Source of the DNA: Neospora caninum Liverpool
Lineage: Eukaryota; Apicomplexa; Conoidasida; Eucoccidiorida; Sarcocystidae
Direction: 5' to 3'
Assembly (NCBI RefSeq): GCF_000208865.1
Contig: NC_018396.1
Span: forward strand, 2,566,630 to 2,630,629
Length of the DNA stretch: 64,000 nt
A program made the translations under genes and the position numbers. This document shows positions 46,857 to 59,229 of the stretch, piece by piece; positions within the stretch are counted from its first letter, which is position 1; each line of letters starts with the position of its first letter. The notes beneath the pieces are model-generated. The model did no database searches. It saw only the letters and a list, made by a program, of their open reading frames with translations, and was not told the DNA's origin.

Positions 46857-49800
46857 CTAGGTTCCCTTGCGTTGCCCGGTCAATGCTTCGCCATGTGCCC
46901 GACGCACCTCAGTCCACGTACAAGTCGCAGGATCGTAGAAGTGGTAGACCAACGCCTCTCCTCTGCCACGCCTTTGCAACTCATGCGTCTCTCCAGCTAT
47001 TTTCGTTTTCTGTTCCTCGCTTTCCTCTCTCGTCTTCTTTGGCCTGTATACTGCGTGGCTGGCGGAGCCGAAGGAGAGCCTGGATTTCCTGTGTCCCTTT
47101 GCGGAGTGCTTTCCTTTCCTAAACTGACTGGAAGACAAGGGAGAACCCGAGGGGCGGGTCACAGAAGGCTCTTGCGTCGCGAAGTCTCGGTCTCCTCTCT
47201 GCGTGTCAGCCGGATCCTGTTCATACCATTTCTCTCCTTTATCGGGAGGGAGACTGCCAGCGCCTTCCCGCCCTGAGGCACCTATGCTCTTCTCAGAGTC
47301 CAAAAGACCTAAACGTAACCAAAGACGAAACCAGGAAGAAGCCAAACCGCAGTCCCTGTGAGAAACGCAGACCTGTGTTTACGCGACGCATGTAGGCAAA
47401 TACACACACGCAGTACACACACAAACACGTGGAGGCCAGTCGGGATAGAAATGCATGCATCTTTGTCATGGTACGGGTAAATATGTGTGCGAATCGTTCT
47501 AGATGCATCTGTACCTTTACACGAAAAAGAAGACGAATGGCAGACTTTGCGAGCTTCCTTTCTTGCTATTTGCCGTTCTCTCAGCCGCCGCACTTTGTTT
47601 CACTCCCGCGGAACAGCCTCGGACACCTCCTCGAGATTCCTACCCGGCAGAAATGAAACGCATCTACGTCTGAATACCTGCTTATGTATGTGTACACGTG
47701 TATTTGTAGATCGATACACGCAACCTGCGACCACGCACTGTACTTCCACCTGTCTAGTGAAGAAGGAGTGGCGGCGCGCATAGAATCAAAACGCTATCTC
47801 CCTTCCTCAGCATCTCTCCTCTCCCTCTTCTTTTCCTCTTTGCGTCCGTCCCCTTTTTTCGCTGGGTCGCGTCGCTTCTGTTGTTCGTCGAGTCTTTCTG
47901 TCATCCCAGGACAATTGCTTGTTTTTTCCTCCCCTTCGGGCGAAGACGCCTCGTAGTCAAGACTCTCTAGTTCGAGACTGAAATTACCTCCGTTCCTGTC
48001 CTCCGCGTCCCCGCGCTTCCCAGCAGCGTGAAAGCAGGGAGAGATGCCGTTCTCGTTTCTCATTAGAGCACTGCCGCCAGTTTCTGTTTCCTCCGGAGAG
48101 AACACGACGCCACTGCCGTTCATAGGAGCGACTGGGTCATTGCGTCGCTTTTTTCCCGACGCGAACTCGCCCCTGTCATCCTCTGCTTCCTGCGGCTGAT
48201 CGGCGACTCCCGGTTCGCAGAAGCAGTGCGTTACCGGGTTTTCTTCCCGCGCGCCTTCCTCTCCAGGTTTAGCCAAAGGCCGAGAACAGCAAGGCGCTGC
48301 AGGCGTCTGGGGCGACCGAGCCAGCTGATGCTTCTTCTGCGACTCTTTCGGGTTTTCAAAGGCGAGACACACGTTGCCTTTCCTCCCGTTCAAGCCGTCT
48401 TCTTCCTTCTCCGCTTCGCCCTTTTCTACCGCGGTCGACGTTTCTGATTTCGCCAAACGCTCCTCGCGCCCATCACCCCCCCTCTCCTCTTGTTCCACCT
48501 CTTGTGGATCTGACGCTTCTGATGGGACTGGGTCCGTCCCTCTTCCTGTCTCCTCGTCTCCAGTCTGCCGGGGAGAAGCGCTGTCGTCCGCGGCTTCGGC
48601 TTTTTGCATTCCCAACAACGGGTTCACACGAACTCTAACTTGAGCACTAACGTGGCGAGCCTCAGCCCACACTCCATTCGAAAGGCTGTCCTCGTTAGGC
48701 GCGTCACGCTGCTGAGAGCTAGCGGCGTTCTTGTCTTTCCAACTCGCATGCCTAAAAGGTTTACGGACACGGGTAGCCTCCTTGTCCGCGCTGTCACTCC
48801 CTCGCTTCTTACGCGGGGTACGGCTGCTGCTGCCAGCGAGACTGCTCTCGTGATTGGTGCTTTGCGTCGGGATATCCCTCTGCCCCCTACCGACCCCGTC
48901 ACTCTTGTTCTCATCCTCACAATCATTATAAAAGGCAGTCTTGCTCCCGCAGTTCCTCTCCGTGTCCACGGTTCCACTCCGAGGAGAGTCCCCACTACCC
49001 GCGTTCGCGGCCTGCTGGCTCTTACCCCCAGGCTCGGCAGCGCGTCTATTCGAATCAGCACTCCTCTCACGACTCTCGCGCGCAGGACTGACCGTCTGCG
49101 TAGAGTCAGGCGGTTCCGGAGCATCGCTAGGCAGACGCGGTTCGCCGCAGTGGCTGTCTTCAACATCATCTCTATCGTTCCTATCAAGACTATCCTGTGT
49201 CTGATTCCTGGCTCTTTTGTTCCCATTCTCGCTAGGCTCCGCAAAGTCGTGAAGTTCGTGGCAAGAGCCGCCGCTGTGTCTCCCACCGACAGGACCATCT
49301 CCCTCCACGTGGCTGTCCCTAGGGGAATTCGTGTGGTCATTTGCCGCAAGATGACTGGTTGGAATGCCTCCTCCGGCCACACGTACCGTTTGTTCAACAA
49401 CCCCCAAATGTCCGTCCTTTCCTTCCCATTCGGGCGCTTCGTTTCTTTCTCTTTCGTCTTCTTTTCGCTTAGCGTTTGGTGAAAAGTAAATCACTCCCAG
49501 CTCTGTCGCGGCGGCCGCTTGGCTAGGACTTAAGCAGAGAGGATAGGGCGAGTGGCGACAAAGAACTAAGGGGCGCAAGTGCTGAAGCATGGCTTCCTGC
49601 TTGTGGGCGATCTGGCAAAAGTCGCTTCGTTCCTCGGTTAAACCCCTCCCGGGGTTGGACCCATCCGCAGCGATGTTTATGCCGTGCATGTAAGCTGGGT
49701 CCACCGCGTGCACGTTCTCGAAAAAAACGGAATTCGCCTGACCGCCGAGCACTTGGGCGTAATAGAGCGAAGACGCGTAGGTCCCAGGTGGAGCGAAAAG

Positions 49801-50374
49801 GGCGAAGTTGTCTGGAGGCGGCGGAGGCGGCACTGAGGGAGGAGGCGGAATTGTCGCAGCGACGAAAGCCTCGAGCGCGTGTCCAGCTCGCTGCTTTCCA
49901 GATCTCGAGTTTCGAGCAGGGAGCGAGGCAGGCTCCTCGGGCAACGCAGAACGCACCGGCTGTCCGTGAAGGGGGTCAGAAGCATAGCAATCTCCCGACG
50001 CGAAGGTCGAGACAGAGCCAGCTTCTCTTTCTCGTCCCAGAGAGGGGCAAACAAGCGAGGAAGGCTGAGAATAGACAGTGCTCGGAGGGCTCCACCCGGG
50101 GTGGTCCGTTTGAACTTGCGAAACACCCGAGAAGACGGGAAAACCTGGACGGGCCGAACAACCCTGGGAAGTCGAAGGAGGACGAGAAGAGGCGACTTCC
50201 GAGGAAGCACCGCGGGGGAATTTCAAAAATCTCCTTCCTACTAGAAATACGCGCAAAGCAACAAAAACGTCAACAACAGAGACCCCGAAACACGGTGAAC
50301 TGTCTGCTCACAAATCCATAGGCATCCATGCTTTTCTTTGCGGATATCTTCGTTCACTATACGTATCCACACGC

Positions 50375-50409
<35 letters not shown>

Positions 50410-53400
50410 CATACATACATACACATATATATGCTTGTGCATGCAGAGATACTCACGCAGATTCACTTAGAGTGAGCAAAGAGAAAGGCACCCCGTTCGC
50501 CTTCTACATTCCTGCAGGCCTGCCATGAGGCACTTTCCACTTTGTGTGTCCGTGTGCATGTTGTGGTGACTCCTCGCGTATGTCCAAGTGCATTCCAAGA
50601 CGAACACCCATTTCCACAACTTTGTGTGAATGTGCGCGGATGGTGTTTTTTTTCTGCTCTGCCTCCACCCCTGTTCCTGTGGTGTCAACCTGTTCTTCGT
50701 CTTCTCGTATGAAGGTGGATCCACCTTGCTTTCCCGTTGGTTCTCTCTGGCTGTCCTCTGCATGTTCGCGATTTGTCTTACTCTCAGGGTGTTCGCGCAT
50801 TGCCCCTCGCCCGAGTGTGGACGCTGGCGCTCGACCGTCTCGGCCGCGCTCTCCTTTCGCTTGCCACGCAGCCTCCCCAGTTTCGTGGCCGGGAGGCAAG
50901 TGATGAGGCGCGTTCCACAGTGGAGAGTTGTGGCTGTGTCCAGCAGCAAGTGACGAGGAAGGGTACGGAAAAGCAGCAGAAGGTGGCTTGTGGGCACCTG
51001 GTCGATGCGCCTGTGAGTGCGGAGGTCTCTCGTGGCGCAGAGGACGGGGCGGGATCGGCGCTTCAAAAAGAAAGCCCAGACGGCTTTTCGCAGCAGGCCT
51101 GGCGCAGTCCAGCACGAAAGAGAGAGAAAGGGAGAGAACAGACAGGAAAAAACGTTTTGAGCCAAGACTCCTAACGGCAAGCAAAGAATCGGTTGCGTTC
51201 GTTTTCCCCAGTCGAGTCCCCACTTTCAGTTTCTCTAGATTCTCTCGTTTCCGTCACTCCTGCGCCGCTGTGTCTCGGCTAGGTTTTTCTCCTTTCTCGC
51301 GCGGCGATGGATTCTTCTCTCGAAAGAACACGTGGTGACCGGTTCTCCTTCAGCCTGCGCAACCCTATGACACTCTCGCCGCTGGGTTCTACGAGGGGTT
51401 CATTGTGTCGCGCTCTGGAAACAGAACAAGCTTACCGGTCACGTGGCGCTTCCCGCTTCTTCTGCAGGCCCAGCGAGGCCCCTAAGGAAGGCCAGGAGAT
51501 ATTTGCGGCATCGTTAGGCCAGGCGACATTTGCGGCATCGTTTTCAGGGACAAGATCCGCGTTTTCATGGTCTCGGTCCCAACTTCCTTTCGGCTGCTCT
51601 CCGATCTTTTCTTCTTGCCCTCCCTTCTCGTGAGTCTCAGGACGAGAGCAAGGGGGACGGGGACTCACCGAAGACTCCCCGCCTCCGCGTGGGCCCTGTG
51701 TCTCGTTACCAAGTGGAGTTGCGTCGCCCCCACGCCTGTCTCCGGCAAAAGAGGCAGAAGAAGGGACAGCTTCAGACAGCGAGGAAGACGCCAGAGAAGA
51801 AGAAGCAAGAGTGGACGACGGAGGAGAGGAGGAAAATCCAGGTTGACTGCCTTCCGAGGAAGCGTGTCCTGGTGTTCTTCCTTTCTGCTTTCCTCGTTCG
51901 GGAAAGACCCGTGCGTGATTTTCTTCAGTAGTGGGAAGCGGAAGATGGGGATGGGGACAGATGACACTTTCTTTCGTGTCTGTCGAAATAGGCAAAGGAA
52001 CGGTTCTCGCCGCTTCCGATCCCTTCTCCCACGAGCAACCCTCCTCTCCGTCGCCAGATATGTGGTCAGTCCAGCGCCGCGGCATGGCAGCCTTCGAGGC
52101 AGACGCAGGGAGCGCAGAAGCCGAGACCGAAAAGGAAGAAGGGGAATGAGTAGGTTTTGCGAGGCCAGTTTCCCCTGGAGGTTTCCTTGTCTTCCCTTGT
52201 CGATGAACTTCAGCCCAGCGGCTGACGGTTGTATCCTCCAGCGCTGGCGCAGGGGGGGAAGAAGGCAAGAGAGAAGACCGACGAGAAGGGAAAGACGGAG
52301 GCGAGTGTGGCGGCGACTCTATTTTTGAAGACTCTTTTTCAGTGTTGTGTACGGCATGCGCACTCGAACGCGAATGGCTCGTCCTTTCGAGAACCAGACT
52401 GTTTCCCTGTCTCTCAGGTGGTGTTTGTGTCTCTTCGCGCTCTTGGCCTGTGCGTGGGGCCGGAGGGTATGATGAAGCTTCCGCGTCTTCACTGAGAACA
52501 CCGTACACCCGGGACGGCCTCAGGGGATAGGGAAACTCCCGTTTCCTCGCTTTTCTTCCGGACACGAAGTGCCAGCATTCCTCTTTGTGCCCCAAACACG
52601 TAACCTTCGAGCAGCCGTTCCTCGTGTCTTCTCGAGACACCGCGAAAGACAAAGACAAGGAGTGAGACAGAGCGCCAGGAGAGCCAGCAGATGAACCTGT
52701 GGACTGCCCTTCTTCGGAGAACCTCGATACGACTTCCGCTCGTCTGGGACGTGACTCATCTCCTTGCGTAGGCTGCTCAACGCCGTTTTCCCTCTGCTCT
52801 CCAGCCTCCCACAAACTGGGAAACCGATCCGACGAGGTCTTTTCTCTTCTCCCCTTTCGTCCACGGCCTCGTAGCGCATGGAAAGGACCTGCGGCGCAAG
52901 AGGGAACTCGGCGCCCGTTTGCTGAAGCAGAAAGCTCACCTTTCTGAGCCGCGTTCTTTTCTTCCTCGAGGCTCGGCCTCAGGAAAGAGTAACTGCCTTG
53001 TCTCTTTCCGTTCTCTTGTTCTCCCTTCTCGTTGTGGTCTCCCTTCTTCTCGCTTTGTTTTCCCTTCTTGGTGGCGTCTTCTGCAAAACACTTTCCCTCG
53101 TTTCTCTCTTTCCCCGTCAGAGGGAGAGGCGGCCAACGCGACGCGTCTCTCGCGCCCAAGGTCTCTTCCCCAGGAAGGGGAATTCGATCGGTCCCTGGAC
53201 TGCTTCTCACCTCTTGAGTTTCGTGCCTTTCTAAGGATTGCTTTGCTCTCCCACCTTTCGTTGGATTTTGCGGAAGAAAGACGTCGAGCTGCGCGGCAGA
53301 CGCACAACCCAGCGCACCTCTCGATTGAGTGCGCGTCACCTCCGGGAAAATGCTTTTGTCTGTGTTTTCTTTTCCCGCTCTAACTGCCTCTCCATGCTGA

Positions 53401-53936
53401 TCCGCCGCTTCATTGTGTCCGGACGGGATCTCCTGTCTTTGCAGCTCCAAATGCGGTTCGGTGTCGCGTGCAGAGGACGAGCCTGCCGCAGCGCTATCGG
53501 ATTTCTCTCCCTTTTGCGGGTCTCCGAATTCAGCTTGCTCCGCCGGCTTGTCTGCTTCCGTCCGTGCCTTCTCTCTGCCTTCCTCCAGTCCTCTCGCACC
53601 TTGAAGACATGCGGCGTCGCGGCTTTCCTCCCTCCTGTTCGGTAGATTTTGTCTCCCAACTCGGCGGCGTGACTTGCTCTGAAGCTCTCCAGAAGGCGCA
53701 TCTGTGGTCACCGTTCCCGATGTAATCCTGGCAATTTTCTCTTGTTCTCGCGAGGGAGAAGGGTCGAAAAGAACAGGAGACGCTGCGCTTCCCTCTCCCG
53801 CCTCGGCCGTCCTTCTCGGCTGAGAAGAACGCTTTTTCGCCTGCCTTTTCGCCCTCGCCGGGTTCGCCGCGGCGCCCCGTGCCGATCGATCCTCACTCAG
53901 CCGAGGAGGAAGTGGAGAAGCCCTTTTTGGGAACGG
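46857..53936 (-). CDS. Very large low-complexity protein of unknown function
   Basis: Four phase-compatible exons: 51436-53936, 50782-51098, 47988-50240 and 46857-47272, with donors gtaagc, gtaaga and gtaatt. Together they encode about 1828 residues. The first exon has a strong acceptor (ccctgcttgctctcag) at 53937, so coding may begin further upstream. Alternatively the frame could start at an ATG at 54059. The product is mostly disordered-looking, rich in Ser, Glu, Lys, Pro and Arg. Visible landmarks are a nine-residue tandem repeat (NDAANVAWP, NDAANISWP), a proline run (IPPPPSVPPPPPPDNF) and a more ordered stretch after it (YASSLYYAQVLGGQANSVFF, ENVHAVDPAYMHGI). The C-terminal exon ends with ALVYHFYDPATCTWTEVRRA. 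No family is recognised; the polyproline run could bind SH3, WW or profilin-type partners, but nothing here proves it. Confidence 0.6.
50379..50433. repeat. (AT)n-(CATA)n microsatellite in an intron of the large gene
   Basis: About 12 AT units followed by four CATA units, in the intron between 50241 and 50781. Confidence 0.9.
51489..51542 (-). repeat. 27-bp tandem duplication in coding sequence
   Basis: Two adjacent 27-bp copies differ at two bases and encode NDAANVAWP and NDAANISWP near the end of the large gene's first exon. Confidence 0.85.
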
Positions 53937-56900
53937 CTGAGAGCAAGCAGGGAAAAAACGGGAACTTGAGAAACGCGGAAAGTGAGCAACTTCAAGAGAA
54001 CTTAGTAAATTTGAGAAAAAGACAAAATTCCAGACACAACAACGCCTTCTAAAGTGCATGTGTTTTTCATGCCGTATGCATATATATCTATAGATGTGGT
54101 CACACTCTCAGCCATCGGGCATCAGCAGAGCCATACACATACAAATACAAGTATATCTTTATAGAAATAAATTTATATATACGTATATGCGGGCACCACG
54201 TATGCGCTGATCTCCAAGAATTTCGTTATCGCGACGCGTAAATGCGAAGAAATATGCATGTACGGATACACAGATTCACCTACGCATCTGTCCGCGTGCC
54301 CGCCTAACTATACATATCTACATCGGAGCGTTCAGGATACAGTCCTTCAGGTGACTAGAAAGAGAGCCGCAAGCGTTTTGCTCAAAGATCTTCAAACTCC
54401 AAACCCTAGAACTCGGATAAATGGGAACTCCCTACCCCTGTGACGACAAAGAGGAGATGTGTGAGGCAAGAAATCAGCCAAAAGAAGAACGAAGCGATTG
54501 TTCTCTTCAGTTTCCTTCCGACAGCGGATAGACGTCGACACCCACTGGACACGGACTTTTCCCGCTGTTGCCTGGACACCGGAGCGGCGAGCGAAGAGGC
54601 TTTCGCTGGTTCATCGGCCTCGTTTGTGTCGGGCATCGTCGGAGAATTGGCATCTAAGGGGAAGGCCTGACCAGGTGCTAACCGTCGAAGTGGCTTTGCT
54701 GGTTTCCCCATTCTTTCTTCCTGATTCTCTTCTCCAAGGGGTCACAGAAAAAGAGAAACCACAAGGGTGGAAACCACAACAAACTACGTAGCAACGCACA
54801 AATGAATGTCCATACAGCAACGCATATACGTGTGCGTATATATATGTATATGCATACAGAGATTTCTGTGAGCACGCAGGATCGAGCCAAAGGTCGCTGG
54901 CGAAACGAACACGTGTGAACTGAGTTACTTCCCACGGGAAACTGGAGTGGCTTCTGCGAAACAAGACAAAACGGAACTCGCGTTGACTTCGAGCAACATC
55001 CCTGGCAACAGAGGGAACGAGCAACCCTTGCCTCAACTATCTCACTATGTATGATGCACACGAGATTGATGAGAAGCGAGAGCCGAGAGAGAAGGGGAAG
55101 AGGCCGGTGCACAGAGAGGAAGACTGGAAACGGTTCTGAGGTTTTTGAGGAAACAAGTTTTGCGGACAGATGCGTTCGCGTCGCACGGAAAACTTCTGCG
55201 TCTCTCTCAGTTAACCTGCTGTTACTCTCTTTCAACAAGGACACCCGAGAGAAGGAAATATGTTTCATAACCTAGAGCGGGGCATGGCAGAACATACCAG
55301 TCAAATTAGTTTTGCATTTGACAGGACGTGCGCGGTCTCGGGCGCTCCGCAATTGTAAAAAAAGTCAACAAATTCATTTAGGCTTTAGAACACCAGCACC
55401 GAAAAAAGAAGAAAACCTCTCGCCAAAGGTGTTCGTCTTCCAAGTACGCACAACGCGTTTTTTGCCGTGGACATTTTCAGTATTCATCATGATCCACATG
55501 AAGGGGGCTTCGCGACTTCGTTTTGGATTAGGTTTCTTTTCGCGACTTCCCAGCGCACACAGGGAGAGCAGTGTCTTCCTGACGGTCTCGGTGCCGCAGC
55601 AAAGAGACAAAAACCCAGGAAAAACGGAAGTAATTGTCGCTGACGAGTACCAGGCACGCTTCTTCGTCCTTAGAGCACGCGCAGATTGTTTCACTGGAGG
55701 GCTCCTCGACGTGCAGGACGTGTAAAAGCAGCAAGAATCACGAGCAGGAAGGGACAAACGCATGAAGGAGGCTTCTTCGTCTGTCTGGGAGATATCAGCT
55801 GGTTCCCGTTTCCAAGCACACCGAGCATTTGCAGAGTTGCGTTCTCGCCCTCAAAGCATAACGAGAGGAAAACGGTGCGGCAATTGCTACGGGAAACACC
55901 AGAAAGAAGAACCACCTGGAGTTGCACCCGTATGCACATCTAACACAGAAGAATCTGCTACTGTGTCAGCTTTTTTCCCTTGGGACAGAATCGAGAAACC
56001 ACGTAGCGTCTTCGTCGTGTTTCTCTTGTGAAGCGCCGATTTACGCTTCGATAGATCCCCTGCTCTTGCCACTCGCGACGTGTACCCTTGAGAAACGTGA
56101 ATGTTGCCACGGAAAAACACCGGTGACACGGAACAGGCATTTCTGGGCTGAGAGCAGCCTGTTGCTTTGAGGCACATGCAGCGTCCGTTCCACTGAAAGA
56201 TGCAGCGCAGGGAAACGAAGAGGAATGGCGTTCGGTGGGCCGGTTTGTGAGTGGAGATGTTGCGTTCTTTCGCCTTCTGCCTCCATACCATTCCATCGTT
56301 CTATCCGCTCCTCTACGAGTGCTTCAATTGTGTTTTTGGGGGGTCGTCTTCCAGATCGAGAACGGCCGTTTTGACGATGCACTCATCTGTTTGTATGGCA
56401 ATGAACGGTTGAACGCATGTGGATGCTACCCCCTGTAGCCTCTGAGCTCCGCACCCCTTTCTACACAAGAACAAACGAATCCTTCCAATGCACAGATGCC
56501 TCCTCATCAGAGGCACGCAAAATGAGACCTAGCCTGCTGGTATTTTTTACTTCTCAATGGGCAAGAAAAGGAGATTTAACGATGCACACGACTTTTCCAT
56601 TTGCTTCTAGGGCACACGGTTGTCTGTCCCCCATAAAAACACCTTGAAGATTCAGCAACAGAACATCCGCAAATAACATGCTTTTGCACATAGACCTCTG
56701 CTTGCTTATATGCTAATTTGTATAATTAGATACGCACACATACACGGATTCACGTGTGTTTATGTATCTGTAATGTATGTGCGCCTGGGTGTACGCCCTT
56801 CTTTGGCTATGCTTCTGTGTGTACCTCTCGAGATCTATCTCTTTCAATATTCTCAAACGTCGCCGAAGATTTAAGGATGGTCGAGAATGATTATCCACTG

Positions 56901-57197
56901 GAAGCGTCTACGAAGGGATTTTCACATCGAAACATCCTGCGGGAAAACCCTATCTTTCTTCCCGCAGTCGACGGAAAGACGATGAGAAAAGATGAACGAG
57001 CGAGACGGAAAAGAGCGAGAACCAGAAGATCGACGCACTCATTCTATTTCAAGACCTCAGCAGCCGTCCTCTCGACGATCACGACAGCTGTTCACGTAGC
57101 ATCCGATTCTACAACATCCGCCGTGCAGCTATTTGTACTTCCTTCCACTATATATATAGATATATATACTTCCAAGTACTGTACTCATGGTTCCACG

Positions 57198-57296
57198 AGA
57201 TAATACAAAGTGGAAATGTGCAACAATATAGTATGTACCGTGTAGTGCAATATCCATACCTGCATTACCCATAACCACTCCTGTTGTACCGAAAAG
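57198..57296 (-). pseudogene. cox1: NUMT: fragment of mitochondrial cytochrome c oxidase subunit 1
   Basis: About 33 codons read as cox1 on the minus strand: FGTTGVVMGNAGMDIALH, then TYYIVAHFHFVLS. This is the highly conserved segment around the haem/copper-ligand histidines. One expected residue differs (ALHG for the usual ALHD). It is flanked on both sides by unrelated nuclear sequence, so it is a fragment, not a gene. Confidence 0.88.
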
Positions 57297-57316
57297 AGGC
57301 GGCTCGCCTCTTTTCG
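57290..57316. repeat. Perfect 11-bp inverted repeat with a 5-bp loop
   Basis: cgaaaagaggc, then ggctc, then gcctcttttcg. It starts within the upstream end of the cox1 NUMT and extends into the flank, so it sits at an insertion junction. It could form a hairpin in DNA or RNA. Confidence 0.9.
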
Positions 57317-57954
57317 AGGCTGTAAGGATCCACAAGAAAGCGACTGTTCTGTCTTTCCCCCTCGCGAGTGTTTTTCAGCGAGCTGTTTCCTCGGATCATT
57401 GCCACTCACCCAGATCCACGTCACCTCACGGAGGCATACGCTTGACAGGACGGCAAAAAAAAACAACGCAGATAGATGGCATTGGAAATAGTTGCAAAGT
57501 ACGTCTTGTCCACTGCATGGGCACTAATAGACGATAAACAAAATGACAACGTCAAGCGTTTCAAAGCTTCCTGTTTCCTTCGGAAACGCGTGGCCGGAAG
57601 TCAATTTCCGTCCACGTTCCTTTTTCAGGAAGATGACAAGCACAAGTCCGCCCTGGCTTCGCCTCGCACACGCGCACCTTCGTTTTTAAGCGGACCCTAG
57701 CAAAGATCTGCGCGCCTCCCGTGCGAGATGCAGTGAGGCGAGTCTGTGCAACTTCGTTCTTGGAACTTCCACCATTCGCGAGAAGAAATGTTTCTCGCCT
57801 ACCCCCCACAGCACTTCGTCCGTGATCCTGGAAGAGGAGCTCTCGTCCACTTTAACGCAGCTGCCATTCCCGTCTACGGGAAGAGACGTGTGAAGGGCGG
57901 AGAAAGAGAAAACAATTTCTCGTTTAGTTCCACGTGAGACGCTCTCTGCGCACC

Positions 57955-59229
57955 TTAGATGGGGAGCGAAATATCTCGCTCTCCTGCGAGCTTCGCACGG
58001 ATGTAGTGGTAGAGGAAATCTAGGAGAATGAGAATGTTCAGCGCCTCTGTCAACAGATGGATGCCACGGCCTGTCGGCTCAGACGTGTGGAACCACGTGA
58101 AGGTGAGCCTGCAAAAATGCAGAAACAACTCAGAAAACCACAGTGACACATGGCGAGAGATGTCCACACACATCACTACATATGTATGCGCATATTTGTA
58201 GGTGTAGCCGTGTCGATGCAGAAACGTTAAGTGGGACAGCTTTCTTTCGAAATATATATACATATATGCATATAAATACACGATTATACATAGTTATGTA
58301 CACACATACATGCAGCGCGTGCACAGCCACCTGCCAGCCCAACTTGCTGTAGATAGCTACCATTGCATCAATGTATATGTGTATATACACGAGCAGCTGC
58401 ATCTACAGATATACATAGGTATATATATATCGGTATAAGCATATGCATGTGGAGCACCACATGCCGCCATGGTTGTGCGGAAGAAGTACCAGTAGAGGAA
58501 GGCACAGATGCGAGCGAAGAAGAGGAGGGCGACGAATGTGCCGAGGAGGTTGGTGACCTTTCTGGGTCGTTTGTTGTAGAACATGAAGAGTTGCGGGACG
58601 AGGGCGAGCGCGAGGACGCTGTCGTTGAAGCATTCCCAGAAGGAGAGGGCCGTCAAGGCGAAGAGACGGAAGCTGCCGTTGCTTGCGATCACCGCGAGGG
58701 GGGCTGCGTACTTGGAGCGTCGCAAGAAAAACATGGGACAGGAGATGATGAAGGCGACGAGGTAGAGGAAGAGCCAAGAGAACTTGTCCACGCATAACTT
58801 CCCGCAAAGCAGCCGGCAGAAGCGTTTGCCGAAGTTGTCACGCTGACTCTCGTAGGTCGAGCTGAAGTATCGGTTGATGTAAACGAAGGCCGCGAGCGAG
58901 ATGAGGGCCGAAGAGCAGTCGACGATGAAGAACTCGGCGTGGATCGGCTTGTTGTGATAGACCAGCAAACAGAGAATGAGCAGTACGTTGCTCACTTCTA
59001 CCCAGACCAAGGCAAAGAGCGACTGAAATGATAAGCCGTACGCGTTACGCTCGCGCTGGACCTTGAGCATCAGCGCGACGTACGCCAGCAGCCACAGCAG
59101 AGCCGTGGAATAATTCAACAAATCGTGCAGAAAAGACAGATGGTACAGAAGAGGCAAACCCTGGTACGGCGACCCAAAGTCCCCGTCGGTCCCGCGCGAA
59201 GGACCCCGACCGTCCACCAGATCTGCCAT
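57955..59229 (-). CDS. ERD2/KDEL-receptor family membrane protein (divergent)
   Basis: Two exons, 58490-59229 and 57955-58108, join in phase 2 and encode 297 residues. The start ATG (59229) gives MADLVDGRG and a hydrophilic leader of about 35 residues. About seven hydrophobic segments follow. Family landmarks are GLSFQSLFALVW near the second helix, YESQRDNF (compare YDGNHDTF in human KDEL receptors), NDSVLALALVPQLFM (compare LESVAILPQLFM) and a final ILILLDFLYHYI. Canonical KDEL receptors have about 212 residues and recycle HDEL/KDEL-tagged proteins from Golgi to ER. This one is longer, and several positions known to contact the retrieval signal appear altered. I place it in the family but do not claim cargo retrieval. 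The splice joins FLYW to LTFTW and uses donor gtactt. The alternative, reading on into the intron, yields a low-complexity tail and is unlikely. Confidence 0.85.

Larger units (their letters stand above)
53937..57954. other. 4-kb flank between the large gene and the ERD2-like gene
   Basis: Probable 5' region of the large gene and 3' flank of the ERD2-like gene, with AT-rich simple sequence around 54070-54190 and 57150-57170. A cox1 fragment and an inverted repeat (listed separately) lie near 57.2-57.3 kb. Upstream exons of the large gene could be hidden here, but I found none I can support. Confidence 0.5.

Noticed and set aside
58357..58489. Read-through C-terminus of the ERD2-like protein from exon 1
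   Set aside because: It would end in a Tyr/Ile/Cys-rich peptide from AT-repeat DNA and lose the last membrane helix, which is found in phase at 57955-58108.
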